A stretch of 64,000 bases of DNA from Silene conica. Lineage: Eukaryota; Streptophyta; Magnoliopsida; Caryophyllales; Caryophyllaceae. Of this stretch, positions 33,827 to 45,941 are shown in pieces (within the stretch, counting starts at the first letter, position 1; each line of letters begins with the position of its first letter). The notes beneath the pieces were generated by a model that did no database searches, was not told the origin of the DNA, and saw only the letters and a list, made by a program, of their open reading frames with translations. A program made the translations under genes and the position numbers. Location: positions 7,154,649 through 7,218,648 of the forward strand of contig CM055312.2 in the NCBI GenBank assembly GCA_029255685.2, written 5' to 3'.

Positions 33827-34330
33827 GTATGTCCCTCAGCTTGCTCTTAACCATGTACTTCAATTAGCAGTGCAAACGGAACTGCATCAAGCGATAGATC
33901 GCAAGTTTGAATCCTCTATACTTCTATGCTTCTTGACGCTAAAAATACATCCCTTATAACAGTTATAAGTTATAATTCATGCAAATATACAAGGTTTAAT
34001 GGTATTAAGTTTCGGACTAGGGTGACACTTGACGGGTCAAAAGAAACTTTGTCCTATAATCAATTAACCGTAGAAAAGCAACGAATTCGACTCATGCACA
34101 TTAATCTAATAGAGGGGAAGGATAACGTCAAAATAAAAATGTACTCAACCACTCGTTATATAAGTATGCTGTTTTGGTAGTTTAACTTTTTCAAGGTATT
34201 TCGAGTGTCGTTTTGACCACCATTCCCTTTATTATACGAAAATGACGATGTTATATATATACTCTGTATTTGTATTTGTATTTGCAACAATTTAATTATG
34301 GCGGAATGATGCTTGTGCATGCATTTATAG

Positions 34331-34594
34331 GCTAGCAGGTGCAGCATTGGTAGTATCAGTAATTAACTATTGGTGGCCTTCATTTCCATCAAAATTGTCT
34401 GAAGAAGCTTACAATATGCAACCTTTAAGAGATAAAATGAAACTGTGGATTGTTCATAATACTCCTGGAACTGTACATTGGTGGATGACTCAAACACTGC
34501 TCCCTTCATCAATCTTGGAAGACACCCGATGACCTTAAATGCTACAGATGTTGAAACTATGCGTAAAATGGCTTTAGTACCCAACCTTAATCAG
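34331..34594 (+). pseudogene. Hydrolase copy 1, third exon with frameshift
   Basis: Encodes LAGAALVVSVINYWWPSFPS, then PGTVHWWMTQTLLPS. Reading shifts by one base near 34500-34515 before continuing as NLGRHPMTLNATDVETMRKM to a GTAACA donor. Without the shift the frame would stop at 34530-34532. Confidence 0.82.
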
Positions 34595-34818
34595 GTAACA
34601 CTTCATTTTTACGATTCTAATTTCGAGTTGGATTTAAGATTGCCTAGTTTTTTAGCACTCGCGGAGCCTGGTTTTGACGTTAGGGGTGGGAAATCGAGAG
34701 ATTCGGTAGACACGATTAGGGATGGCAGTGGGTCTGGTATCCAACCCAGACCCTTAGGGTCTGACCCTAACGGGTCGGGTATAGGTTTGAATTTTTGAGA
34801 CCCACTCGGGTATGGGTC

Positions 34819-35808
34819 TGTTGGGGCTAGTGTCCTTGACAATTAAGTACAATGACTTATTAAATCTCTTTAAGGATCACAAGGGCATACTTCAGTATTA
34901 TTACCAGTTGATCCACGTTTATCAATAACGGTTGGCTTGCTAGATAAGTTTGACGTTATTGTCATACGGATGACGGTGATCAACTGGTCCCTATACGTCA
35001 CACCTATAGGACACGTTTGAGAGATGTGAAGGTATGAAAATACAATCACATTTATGCCGGATACGACTAAACAGTTAGTCAGAGGTATTGACTATTAAAT
35101 TAGTCAATAAGATGTTGAGATTATTATTTAGTACGGATTAAATAATTTTAGCTAATACGAATTACATGTTTATTTCGTAAATTAAATATAAGCAGTTATA
35201 TTTAATTAAATATTAATTTCGCGTATTAATATAAACAGTTATATTAATTTGGGTAATTATACAATATCGTAATTTTATCAGACCATTATTAATACATCGA
35301 CTGCATTAATATCTGATAACACGTATGCGATTTATAATAAAAATCCCGCAAATAATATTTAGCAAAACATGTCGAATCATGCAAAGGAATAAGGTAAGAG
35401 TGAAGAAAGCCCACTCTCACCCTAATTCGGCTGACCCACCCGATTGCTACATAAGGAGAGTCCTTCTCCTTATGTCAGTAACTGTTGAATCATAATTCTC
35501 ACAATTAGGGTTTTTGAGAGCGTTCTTCTCCCAAAACTCAGATCTCACATCTAAAACCTCAATAGCTCTCCCCATATTGCAAGGCAATTGGAGAGTATTT
35601 TCTAGCACACGCGGCATCATCTCAATCAAGTCTTGGGTGCAAGTTATAGGAGAGAATTTACTTTAATTCCTGTTCTTAGGCCTATTCAAGAAAGGACCCA
35701 AGGTTGTATTCTTTTTCATGTTTTTATTTATCTTATGACAATAATCACAACTGTAATTTTCATTATAATCCTGCAAGTTTAGGGCGAATACATGCTTTAT
35801 TCCCCACA
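34819..35808 (+). repeat. Left LTR of the copia element
   Basis: 990 bp, TGTTGGGGCTAGTGTCC to TTTATTCCCCACA. Same length as the right LTR. The minus-strand 60-codon frame inside (35629-35447) is repeated in the other LTR and is not a gene. Confidence 0.95.
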
Positions 35809-35810
35809 AG

Positions 35811-35824
35811 TAGTATCAGAGCCA
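35811..35824 (+). promoter_or_regulatory. Primer-binding site of the copia element
   Basis: AGTATCAGAGCCAA two bases after the LTR matches the usual tRNA-iMet complement TGGTATCAGAGC with one mismatch. Confidence 0.7.
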
Positions 35825-36635
35825 AGGCCATGAAAATTTTACTTTTGTGTTTTTCATATTTTTTATTTAAATTTTTTTGAAAAATATCGTTTCTGTCGCT
35901 GTGTCGGTCGGTCGACCGCCCCCGTATAAAGTTTCTGTTTTTCCGGCAGTTTCTCTTTTGTGCAATCGATCTTGTTTTTCGATTCCTGTTTACATATTGT
36001 TAATTAATCGATATTCTTGACAATATGTGAACCCTTGTTGATATTTTCTTTGTTTTACTCGTTTTAATCAAAGATAAAAAGGTAAAAACTTGTTTTGTTT
36101 TTAAAAGTGCAGCGTTTTGCGTTTTTCAGAAACTCGTTTTATTTACTGTTTGCGGTCGGTCGACCTGGTTTATGGGTCGGTCGACCAATAGTGTTGTTGC
36201 AGTAATTTTCTGTTTCTCGTCTGGAGGTCGGTCGACCTCGCCCCCTGTAACAGACTCGTTTTATTTTATCTTTCGAAAATAACCTGTTTTATTTTCCTAT
36301 GGCCTTTAGTAATATACTATATACGGAAATAGTATATTATTAATTTTGTGAAACGGTTCACCCTCGTTTGATACATATTATTTTAAAACGGTTTAAGATA
36401 ATGGATTATAAATTTATTAAAATTGGGTGATTAAAACAGTATAATCACATAATTTTAATCCCGTAAGGTGGTTTGGTAAAATTTGTTAATCATAATAACA
36501 GTATTATGTCATGTATAAATTTTAATTTTAGTTGATGCATTTTATTTATCGTCTTGTTGAATGCCTTGTGAATGCTTTCAATAACGTATTTATTTTTGCA
36601 AACGGTCAATTTATAAGGAAGGGTCTTGTTGAATG
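35825..36635. other. Copia leader region with GGTCGGTCGACC repeats
   Basis: Non-coding. The palindromic phrase GGTCGGTCGACC occurs four times (about 35905, 36150, 36175 and 36226). TCTTGTTGAATGCCTT occurs at 36561 and again at 36625, the second at the Sirevirus junction. Confidence 0.5.
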
Positions 36636-36911
36636 CCTTTAGAGAGTAGGTCGAACCACGTTAACAATCTTGTGTCTCGTGCTTTTCTTCTTTTTATTTG
36701 TTTTATTTTCATTCTCGTTCATAGTACCTTTTCACGCAAACAATCAGAACAGTACAGCACAATTTTAATTGTTTGAACAGACAACGTGACTGTTCAATTA
36801 GCCTGTGTACTGCTTCAGTATAAATCGTGAACGCTAATTCCGCTTTAATTTTAAAAAGGGTACTTAATTCACCCCCTCCCCCTCTTAAGTACCGGATCGA
36901 TAAACTCAACA
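36636..36911 (+). repeat. Truncated left LTR of the Sirevirus
   Basis: Begins at CCTTTAGAGAGTAGG and ends AAACTCAACA. It matches the 3' end of the right LTR with very few changes. The minus-strand frame at 36912-36709 recurs at 42535-42335 and is an LTR product. Confidence 0.9.
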
Positions 36912-36997
36912 ATTGGTATCAGAGGCTCGTGCTCTTGATTGCTTTACCGCAAAGAGTTTGATCCTTTCTGAGTTTATTTATCCTTTTTTGTTTTTCA

Positions 36998-39115
36998 ATG
37001 AATTCCAAAATTGTCAAATGTCCTGTCTTTGATGACACGGACTATGGCTGGTGGAAAAATCGTATAATGCATTTTATTCAAGGAACGGATTACGAATGTT
37101 GGGTAATCATTCAAAATGGTCCCCTTGCCATCACCTCCACCGATGCTAATGGTGTTGTGAGTGAAAAGGCACCAAAGGACTACACATCTAATGATTACAA
37201 AAAGGCGGAGAAGAATGCTAGAGCCATATCACTCCTGCAATCTGGGATTGGAGAATCCGAAACAAGTCGTATTGCAGGATGTAAAACGGCCAAACAAATA
37301 TGGGATAGTCTAGAACTAGCCCATGAGGGAACAATGCAAGTAAAGAAACAACGTATTGACATTTTAATGCAACAATACGAGTCCTTTAAAATGCAACAAG
37401 ATGAATCAATTAAAAGCATGTCTTCACGTTTTTCCAACATAACTAACGAACTTTCCAATCTTGGTAGAACTTTTGAAACCGAGGACATTGTCCGCAAAAT
37501 TTTAAGAAGTTTAACTAAGAAATGGCAGGCTAAAGTCACCGCCATCGAAGAGGCTAGAGATTTAACAACTCTTACCTATGAAGCTTTAATGGGATCTCTC
37601 ATGGCACACGAGTTAGTTCTCGATAATGATGTTGAGAAGCCCAAAGCTAAGGGACTAGCCTTAAACGCCTTGTCAAGTGAAAATGAAAATGATCTTGAGG
37701 AGGAAGTGGCTCTGTTATCTAAACGAATTGCTAAAATCATTAGAAAACAGAATGAAGGAAAGTTTGATAGTTACAAACCAAAAGATTTTTCATCATCTTC
37801 ATCACGTTCCACATCTCGAATGGGTTGTTTCAAGTGTGGGGAACGTGATCATCAAATCAAAAATTGTCCTATGTGGGAAGAAGAAAAATCGAAGGACAAA
37901 CGTGAAAAATCTAAGCAAGAGTACAAACGTGTAATGATGGCTGCAGTTTGGGGTGAGTCTGATTCAGAAGACGATGAACCCTCTAATGACGGAAAAAATG
38001 AGAAGTTGTGTCCGAGATCAATCTACAAACCAAGATCTCAACGAAAAAGGGATGAGGATACAATCAGATGTCTTATGGCTCACTCAGATGGCTCAGATAG
38101 TGAATCAGACAATGAATCCGAAGATGAGGTAAGTCTTTCAAAACTCAAAACTAAAATGCGGTCTTTATCTAAAGAAAGAATTTTAAGATTACTTGATGAG
38201 ACTTTAGATAACAGTTATGAACAGAACAAACAACTGAATGCTATGCAATCTGAAATAGAAAGTATAGCGGAGGAGAACATAGACTTAAAACGTGAGTTAA
38301 GAAAAGTCGGCAAACAAACAGTCAACCAGACTGTTCAATCTGAACTGACTGAACTTACTGCCAAAAATGAGTCGCTTGTCAATCAAATTCACATGCTTAC
38401 TAAAGAACTGGAGGAACAAAAATCATTACATGCTAGTAGAACTTCTAGGTACTCAGATACATGCTCTAGGTTTGATAGATTAAACGTTGACTATGATGCT
38501 CTTTTATACAAACATAAGAAACTGCTTGAAAGAGTAAAAAATCTAGGGACAGACCTGGATAATGCTAGAAATGTTGCATCCAAATGGGAAGGAAGTAATA
38601 CCGTACTAAATTTCCTAGTCAATCAATCTAAGAACACTAAGAAACTTGGATTAGGGTACGATTCATGTTCTGACATTAGACAAAACGATCCTCAACATCG
38701 TACTGTCTGGGTTCCTGAACAGAAACTAAACACTCCTCCAGACTGTTCAAATGTGCATGATTCTAGTTCTGACGTCAGACAAAACGATCCTCAATATCGT
38801 ACTGTCCGTTTTTCTGAACACAAATTAGACACTCCTCAAGTCTGTTCAAAACAGCGTGACTTCATTTACGCTAAGAAATCTGAACCCAATGATAGAGACT
38901 TTCGCAAGCATAAATATGTTGGATTACCTGAATATATCATTTGTAAATTTTGTGGAAAAACAGGTCACGTATTTAATGCTTGTGCCAAACGACTGAGACA
39001 TTTGGATAATAACATAAAAGTCGTTAAGAAAATGTGGATTAGAAAAGATATTCTTGATACTGTTCGTCATAAGAAGGGACCCAAACTTGTTTGGGTTCCT
39101 AGATCTTCTAACTAA
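36998..39115 (+). CDS. Sirevirus gag
   Basis: 705 residues, intact. This is the capsid/nucleocapsid polyprotein that packages the element's RNA in the cytoplasm. The N-terminal half is a UBN2-type gag domain (GWWKNRIMHFIQGTDYECW, KTAKQIWDSLELAHEGT, LSNLGRTFETEDIVRKILRS). A CCHC knuckle CFKCGERDHQIKNC lies near residue 275, an acidic Ser/Asp/Glu region and a long coiled coil at about 390-530, two copies of a QNDPQ(H/Y)RTV segment near 560-610, and a second knuckle CKFCGKTGHVFNAC near 650. Length and two knuckles fit Sirevirus gag. It is the best preserved retroelement gene in the window, and its integrity contrasts with the missing pol. Confidence 0.88.
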   Translation: MNSKIVKCPVFDDTDYGWWKNRIMHFIQGTDYECWVIIQNGPLAITSTDANGVVSEKAPKDYTSNDYKKAEKNARAISLLQSGIGESETSRIAGCKTAKQIWDSLELAHEGTMQVKKQRIDILMQQYESFKMQQDESIKSMSSRFSNITNELSNLGRTFETEDIVRKILRSLTKKWQAKVTAIEEARDLTTLTYEALMGSLMAHELVLDNDVEKPKAKGLALNALSSENENDLEEEVALLSKRIAKIIRKQNEGKFDSYKPKDFSSSSSRSTSRMGCFKCGERDHQIKNCPMWEEEKSKDKREKSKQEYKRVMMAAVWGESDSEDDEPSNDGKNEKLCPRSIYKPRSQRKRDEDTIRCLMAHSDGSDSESDNESEDEVSLSKLKTKMRSLSKERILRLLDETLDNSYEQNKQLNAMQSEIESIAEENIDLKRELRKVGKQTVNQTVQSELTELTAKNESLVNQIHMLTKELEEQKSLHASRTSRYSDTCSRFDRLNVDYDALLYKHKKLLERVKNLGTDLDNARNVASKWEGSNTVLNFLVNQSKNTKKLGLGYDSCSDIRQNDPQHRTVWVPEQKLNTPPDCSNVHDSSSDVRQNDPQYRTVRFSEHKLDTPQVCSKQRDFIYAKKSEPNDRDFRKHKYVGLPEYIICKFCGKTGHVFNACAKRLRHLDNNIKVVKKMWIRKDILDTVRHKKGPKLVWVPRSSN

Positions 39116-39120
39116 TCTTA

Positions 39121-39510
39121 TTTCAGGGCCATATGAGAGGAGGCCACCATTGGTATCTTGTTAGTGGATATTCATGACATATGACAGGTAATAAGAACCA
39201 ATTCCTCTCGTTAAGGGCTTACAATGGTGGAAATATGGCATTCAGAGACAACAAAAAAGGGTAAGATAGTTGGTATTTGCAAAAAATGGTAAGTCTTTTT
39301 CACATTTCATGGATGGTGTGATGATGGTAAAAGGTCTTGAACAATACTTGCTTAATTTTTTGCATAATAAAGTCGAAAAAGGGAACATATGTTTGAAGTT
39401 TTGTAAAACTGAAGATCAATTGTCTAGAATTTTTACTAAACCATTAGCAAGAGAACAAATTGTGAAAATCCGATTAGAATTAGGTCTTCTAAATAGTAGT
39501 TCTTAGCGTC
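39121..39510 (+). pseudogene. Protease start fused to RNase H end (Sirevirus pol remnant)
   Basis: 39150-39250 resembles the protease active-site region (HWYLVSGYS, then HMTGNKNQFLS), but the catalytic Asp of D-S-G is Val and stop codons follow. From about 39360 the frame reads VEKGNICLKFCKTEDQLSRI then FTKPLAREQIVKIRLELGLL, the extreme C-terminus of copia RNase H. Integrase, reverse transcriptase and most of RNase H are deleted. Confidence 0.8.
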
Positions 39511-40569
39511 TTTGTCTAATTATTCTCCTCCCATGACTGACTAATTTGGAAGAGGTGTGCATATGTGTTTTCTACGTGTCTCACATGATTTCAGTTTCAA
39601 TGTAAATTGCTTACTCTAGTCGGTTGTTGTTCAAAGACTAGCATTGAGTCGTTCTTTGTGTAAAATGTTTAACTTGTATACTTGCAGCATGATTTTTCTG
39701 GCAAATATAACCCATCCTTCCATCTTATACCACACACATCTAGCCCAACTCCTAATCAACCCAAACTTAAGCCAAATACCGAGCCCCACTCCAAAAACAC
39801 CCAACTCACCTTTCATTTCCCCTAAACCCGTAACCCCTTTCCACAAACCTTAAAAACCCAATATTCGACCTCACTCATTCGACCTTCTCAACTGGTGAAT
39901 ATAAAAGACCTCCAAAGCCTCCACCACACCTAAAAAAGCCGCCTCAAAAACTTCCCAAGCCTCATGTCTCTTCTCCTGACCCATCACCTACTGCCAAAAC
40001 CACAAAATCACAACCTTCCAACTGGTCCAGATCTTTGCAATCATTCAACACTGAGTCCCCTGCTGTGCTTGACGAAAGACCACCACTAACAGAGCCCAAC
40101 ACCGCTTCAACAATGACTCCTTCTCGAGTTCATGGTCGAGGTAATGGTAAACAATCTTGTGCATGAGACGCTTGATAACAAAGTAGAGAACTTGTGAGAG
40201 ATTGGTTACTTTTCGGAAGATTTTGTAGAAACAAATTCTTGGCCAGAATGTCTGAGATCAACAGAGAATTTTTTTTTTTAAAAAAAAAAGGGTTTGTGAG
40301 GAGCTATTATTTTACCCGATGAATCCTCTCATATCACATGAGGAGTTCCAATCTTTTCCTCAGGTTTATTTTGATTTAATCTTGAGAAGATTTGAAGGCA
40401 TAAGATCAGTTAGAAAATTGGCAATGAGAGAAAGTTATAATCAGCCAATCGTAAGATATCTTATGGAGTTGGAAAGCAGATATACATATTACCTTATGTG
40501 GAGAACTGAAACAAAAGGAAAGAATTTTTCTGATTGTGCAACTACCCAGGCACGTATTGCAAGAGATGT

Positions 40570-40616
<47 letters not shown>

Positions 40617-41363
40617 CAAAAAAAAGGTGGATATTGTGTTCTGATGTTGGATTGTATGACAGATGAGATTTTTTGTCAGATGCATCTCCGTCTGATTTAC
40701 GATAGATTAGTGGGCTTGCAGGGAGATGGTACGATGGAGTTGGCTCGAGTTCGTAAAATTTGCGTAATGTGAAATCTCAGTTGGTGCACCTTTCTGATAT
40801 CATGGTTGGCGGCCTCGGAAAAATTGCAAATGAACTAGATGACCATAAAGATGCCTTTAAACCCCTGCTCTCTATACCAACCTTTCTTGACCAACTTATG
40901 ACCCTTCCTTTCCCAAAACCTTGACCCCTCCTTGCATTTGCCTTATCTTTCACATGCTCATGTGTATTTGCTAATCTTTTACTCTTGTCTGACTTTCATG
41001 CTATGATGTCTTTTGACTGTGTCCGGCAATTACATTGTCTTTGACTAATTGTGATGCACTATGGTATCATATTTTGCACGTCCTTCTCCTTTTGATGATG
41101 TCAAGAGGGGGAAAATGTTTAGGACTCATGATTCTTAATAGCTACTGGTTTACTAGATCTAAGACTATGATGATTTTTCTCTTTGCGTTCTCATAGCGGA
41201 TGAAAATTTAAATTTTGATCTCAGTTAATATTTAATGTTCTCGATTTCGGCATATTTTGTTCCGTTGTTTAAGTTTCTCAGTTATTGCTTGATTGAGGGG
41301 GAATATATGCTTGATTGAGGGGGAATATACTCATAGAGACTTGCCATCATCAAAGGGGGAATT
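39511..41363 (+). other. Sirevirus 3' spacer (possible env-like remnant) with polypurine tracts
   Basis: A Pro/Thr/Lys-rich stretch (39720-40140) is followed by an 85-codon frame (40319-40576, RRFEGIRSVRKLAMRESYNQ) and a 41-A run at 40574-40614. In Sireviruses this interval can hold an envelope-like frame; here it is broken. Repeated GAGGGGGAA tracts lie near the LTR. Confidence 0.45.
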
Positions 41364-42537
41364 TGTTGGACTTATTTTGTTGATGATGACAAGTCCTCTT
41401 ACTTTCCGTCCCCTTTTAATTAATGTTTTTGCGAGACGTGTTTTTAACAGGTTAATGAAGACTTTTAAGCTCGCTCGGATATTGGATTTAGCTGGAGTCC
41501 TTACCTCGGTCCGTGTCTAGTAAAGTTTTAAGAATATGAGACTCGGACTCACTCTAATTCTTAATCTCATAAATCACAGCTTAATATTTTATAGACAAAA
41601 TCTTTGAAACTATTTTCTTATAAAATATTTTGATTGGGGTTACTAACTTGTATCAAAGTATTATTTTCTATCTTAGTTAGCATTATTGAAAAAGATTTGA
41701 TTGACTTAATTTTTGTCAAAGATTTCCTATCGAAATTTGGTTAACAAAATTAAGTAAATTCTTTTGCCAAAATCTTGCGGAAGAAAATATGTTCCTTAAT
41801 TGAGTTAAAATGCTTTTGCCAAAATCTGAAGTCAACCTCAACTATTTAAGAAGTTGGTGTGAAGGGTTGACTTACGCATTACAATCACAATCAAATTATT
41901 CTGTGAAAACTTTGTTTCAAAGAAATTATTTATCGTGCGTCAAATTGTTCTCTTGCAAATCTTTGGTCAAAACAGTTTGTATTATTTTTGGTTTGCAAAA
42001 CTCTTAACCTGTGTTCTTTGAGATTGTCTTAGAGAGTACAAGTCTTTATATTCATAGTGACAATTAATTGTTCTTCATTGTTCAAATTGATTGAACCGTA
42101 TAAGAAGACATTTGAGTTGTAATTTTCTATCTTTGATAAAACTTTCATTGGAGTACGGGTTGTACTCGAGTTGCACGATCGGGTTGATCGTGGGGATATT
42201 TCTTTGTAATCGGGTTTGGTTATAAGGAGATTTTTAATAAGAGAAAGAGGGTGGACGTAGACCTTTAGAGAGTAGGTCGAACCACGTTAAAAATCTTGTG
42301 TCTCGTGCTTTTCTTCTTTTTATTTGTTTTATTTTCATTCTCGTTCATAGTACCTTTTCACGCAAACAATCAGAACAGTACAGCACAATTTTAATTGTTT
42401 GAACAGACAACGTGACTGTTCAATTAGCCTGTGTACTGCTTCAGTATAAATCGTGAACGCTAATTCCGCTTTAATTTTAAAAAGGGTACTTAATTCACCC
42501 CCTCCCCCTCTTAAGTACCGGATCGATAAACTCAACA
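41364..42537 (+). repeat. Right LTR of the Sirevirus
   Basis: 1,174 bp, starting TGTTGGACTTATTTTG after the tract AAAGGGGGAATT and ending GATAAACTCAACA. Confidence 0.88.
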
Positions 42538-43101
42538 GTTACGCGTTAGTTTTCTGTGACGATACAGATGTCACATGTCAATTGCAAAGCCATCACTTTA
42601 TTTCATTCATTCACGCATATGCTAGATATTAGTTCACTTAAAATGGATAAATATAAGTTGATGGAGTCTTCCTCGTATAACCAAAAATTGAGATTAGTCT
42701 TTATAAATCAGACTCCCATGAATCCCTTCTTCGTCGGTAGGCATAATATGACCCCTTCTACGTCGGGTAAGTGGGAACAAATGATTTATTTTATCTCAAC
42801 ATCATGGTCACTCGATACTATCTAGCGACTGAGATGGACTAATAGATAGGATTTACGGAAATCTATCGACCAAGAGTTCCAACGGTGGAATTAACCAAAC
42901 TGTGGGCTTATCAATATACGGAAATTGAGTCTTGGGATCATTTATATAATTCTTGAGGGAGATCAATTATATAAATGCATGAGTCTACGAGTTTAAATTC
43001 AGTTTAATATAGACTTAAATCACAACAATGAGTTGCTTATATGGTTCTGTTTTATCTTCTTTTCAGTGTAGAACACGTTCAATTAAACTGCTTTATAACT
43101 A
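42538..43101. other. Remaining copia leader before gag
   Basis: Non-coding leader sequence between the Sirevirus and the copia gag ATG. A short 89-codon frame (42556-42825) has no recognisable features. Confidence 0.5.
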
Positions 43102-44127
43102 ATGGCTGGTGAAGACCCAATGCCAAGTGCCAAGCTAGCACGTGAATCCTGGCTAAAAGCCTTCATGGACTCCATGAATCAGTCTACTAGACTGAGGAAT
43201 GATGGGTCAAACTTCTCTGACTGGGAGGCAGCACTACGGAATGCTGCCATTGCTGACGGAAAGCTTAAGTATTTAACTGAGCCAATTCCGGCACACCCAG
43301 GAACTGGAGCTAGAGCTAACGAAGTTCGCGCTCATAGCGACTTTGTCATGGAAGCGGGTGCGATAAAGAACGTACTCATCTATGCAATGGAATCCAATTT
43401 GCAAAGACGTTTCATAGCCCATGGTGCAAACAAGATTTTCACCACGCTCACAAACGAATTCTCAAAGGCTCCGAGGATCGTTTCTTATGAGCATACCTGT
43501 CGCTTCTTTGAGGCGAAACTCCAGAAGGGCCAAGCGGTTAGCCCACATATCCTCAACATGATTGAGAATATCGAGAAACTGGAGGCCCTAAACTACAAGA
43601 TCAGTGAGAACATAATCGCTGATCGAATGCTTCATTCGCTTCATGATGGGTTCGCCCTCTTCAGGGCCAACTATTACATGAACGACATGAAGAAGACTCC
43701 TCATGAGCTCCACTCCCTTCTCGTACAGACCGAGAAGGATCTGAAATTAAGTGGGAGCGTGAAGCAAGATGTTCTCATGATTTCCAGTAAGGGTAAGGGT
43801 AAGGGTAAAGCTAAATCTCAGGGCGACCTAACAGTAGGCAAGCCCAAGTTTAAGAAGTCAGGATTTACTAAGAGTGGGCCAGGTGAGTCAAGCAACTCAC
43901 AGGGCAAAACAAAGAGCAAGGATACTAGCATGGAATGTCACCATTGCCACAAGACTGGGCATTGGAGGCGCTCATGCCCCGTGTATCGTGAGGACATTAA
44001 GGCAGGCCGTGTTACTCCTGTTGGTATGTCTTCTTCTTCTTTTATTCACATGATTGAGATTAACCATGCAAGTTACGGAACTTGGGTACTAGATACTGGT
44101 TACTGGTTGTGGTTCTCATCTATGTAA
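43102..44127 (+). pseudogene. Copia gag and start of protease
   Basis: Gag domain (SNFSDWEAALRNAAIADGKL, NILNMIE-type helices, KAPRIVSYEHTCRFFEAKLQ) with a Lys/Gly-rich linker and one CCHC knuckle CHHCHKTGHWRRSC near residue 280. The protease motif WVLDTG begins at about 44082, but a 7-bp tandem duplication (ACTGGTT, about 44096-44109) shifts the frame right after the catalytic D-T-G, so the product ends early at a TAA ending 44127. The gag part itself is intact. Confidence 0.9.
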
Positions 44128-45941
44128 TCATGTGCAGGGCCTCCGAAACCAAGAACCCCTAATCAAGGGTGAGGTTGACCTGCGTGTCGGGAATGGAGCA
44201 CGTGTTGCTGCAATCTCGAGGGGAACATACGTGACCCAGCTTCCAAGTGGATTCGAGTTATCTTTATATAACTGTTATTATGTTCCTTGTTTTTCCAAAA
44301 AACATTATTTCAGTTTCTGCACTTGACAAACTCGGTTTTTCATTTGTAATAGAGAATAATAGCTGTATTTTCTCCTTACACAATATGATTTATGGCAAGG
44401 CAGTTTCCATGAATGGAATTTATGTTTTAGATCAAACCACCGAGATATTACATGTGAATAACAAGAGATTAAAGGTAGGTGACAAAAATCAAACTTACCT
44501 ATGGCATTGTCGTATGGGACACATAAATGAGAAACGCGTGAAACAGCTCATACAGAATGGAGCTATCTCGCCCTTTGATCTCGAATCATATAGCACGTGT
44601 GAATCATGTCTCATTGGTAAGATGACTCGTATTTCCTTCAAAGGTGTTGGAATGCGCGTTGCCGACCTATTACGACTCATACATACGGACGTATGTGGCC
44701 CTATGTCGATCAACGCACGAGAAGGCTATAGGTATTTCATCACTTTCACGGATGATTTGAGTAGATATGGCTATGTCTACTTAATGAAGCACAAAAGTGA
44801 ATCCTTTGACAAGTTCAAAGAATACCAGAATCGGGTACATAACCAACTGGGAAGAAAGATTAAAGCACTACGTTCTGATCGTGGTGGTGAGTATCTTTCA
44901 CACGAGTTTGATCAACACCTTAAAGACTGTGGCATCGTTCTACAGTTAACTCCACCTGGAACACCACAATTAAATGGTGTGTCCGAACGGAGAAATCGAA
45001 CTCTACTCGATATGTTTCGATCCATGATGAGTCACACCGTTGTGCCTGATTCATTGTGGGGCTATGCTCTTTTGTCGGCCGCTCTAATACTTAACCGAAG
45101 TCCGTCTAAAGCTGTTGACAAGACTCCATACGAATTATGGAAGGGAACGGTCCCCAACTTGTCCTTTATTCGGGTTTGGGGCTGCGAGGCTTATGTCAAA
45201 TGGAGACACGAGGATAAGCTCGGCCCACGATCGGTCAAGACATACTTTATAGGCTATCCAAAGGGAACTTTTGGTCATTACTTCTACTCGCCAACCGAAC
45301 AACGTGTTTTTGTTGCGGCTAGTGCGACGTTCTTAGAGAAAGAATTTCTCGAGAACAAGTCGAGTAATAGAACCTTCGATTTATCGGAGGTTCAAGAACC
45401 AACTACCGAGCAACCATTGGAGGAAACAGTTCCTTCAACCGAGGCTGCGATAGATATTCCTGAGGAACCTAGGAGGTCGGGAAGAGTCTCCATTCCTCCG
45501 GACAGATACATTGGTATGGTCGAGGAACATGATATGGATGACGTCTTACTCCTAGAGGGTAATGAACCCTCAACCTATAAAGGTGCCATGACCAGTTCTG
45601 ACTCAAAGCTATGGCTAGAAGCCATGCAATCCGAGATGGACTCCATGTATGAGAACAACGTGCGGGATCTTGTGGACATACTTGCAAAGGTGCGTCCCCT
45701 TCAATGCAAATGGCTTTATAAAATAAAGCATGCCGTGGAAGGTAAACAAGACATTCATAAGGCAAGACTAGTTTTTAAAGGTTTCACCCAAGTGCCAGGC
45801 TTGCACTACGATGAGATCTTTGCACCCGTAGTCATGCTACGTTCCATTCGGATTATCTTAGCGATAGCCGCATTTCATGACTATGAAATATGGCAAATGG
45901 ACGTTAAAACCGCCTTCTTAAACGGTTATTTGGAGGAATAG
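44128..45941 (+). pseudogene. Copia protease end, integrase and start of reverse transcriptase
   Basis: The protease remainder (VQGLRNQEPL onward) is open to a 6-A run at 44297-44302, where one extra A shifts the frame. The next frame carries the GAG-pre-integrase zinc motif (LWHCRMGHINEKR, CESCLIGK), the integrase core with catalytic D (HTDVCGP), D (LRSDRGGEY) and E (NGVSERRNRT), and then the RT start with VKTAFLNG. It stops at TAG 45939-45941 in the middle of RT. Confidence 0.92.

Larger units (their letters stand above)
36636..42537 (+). mobile_element. Sirevirus-type copia element, 5'-truncated, pol deleted
   Basis: The left LTR survives only as its last 276 bp (36636-36911), nearly identical to 42262-42537 of the complete right LTR (41364-42537, TGTTGGAC...CTCAACA). 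PBS TTGGTATCAGAG follows at 36913. A very long gag with two zinc knuckles and a coiled coil, a spacer between pol and the 3' LTR, and several AGGGGGAA polypurine-like tracts (41104, 41298, 41320, 41354) are Sirevirus hallmarks. Protease is degenerate, and everything from there to the end of RNase H is deleted. It is nested in the copia leader. Confidence 0.8.

Noticed and set aside
35447..35629. 60-codon minus-strand frame, repeated at 48633-48815
   Set aside because: It lies within both copia LTRs and is not a gene.
36709..36912. 67-codon minus-strand frame, repeated at 42335-42535
   Set aside because: It is part of the Sirevirus LTR and appears twice for that reason.
45469..45765. 98-codon minus-strand frame
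   Set aside because: Antisense of the copia RT region without any own signal.
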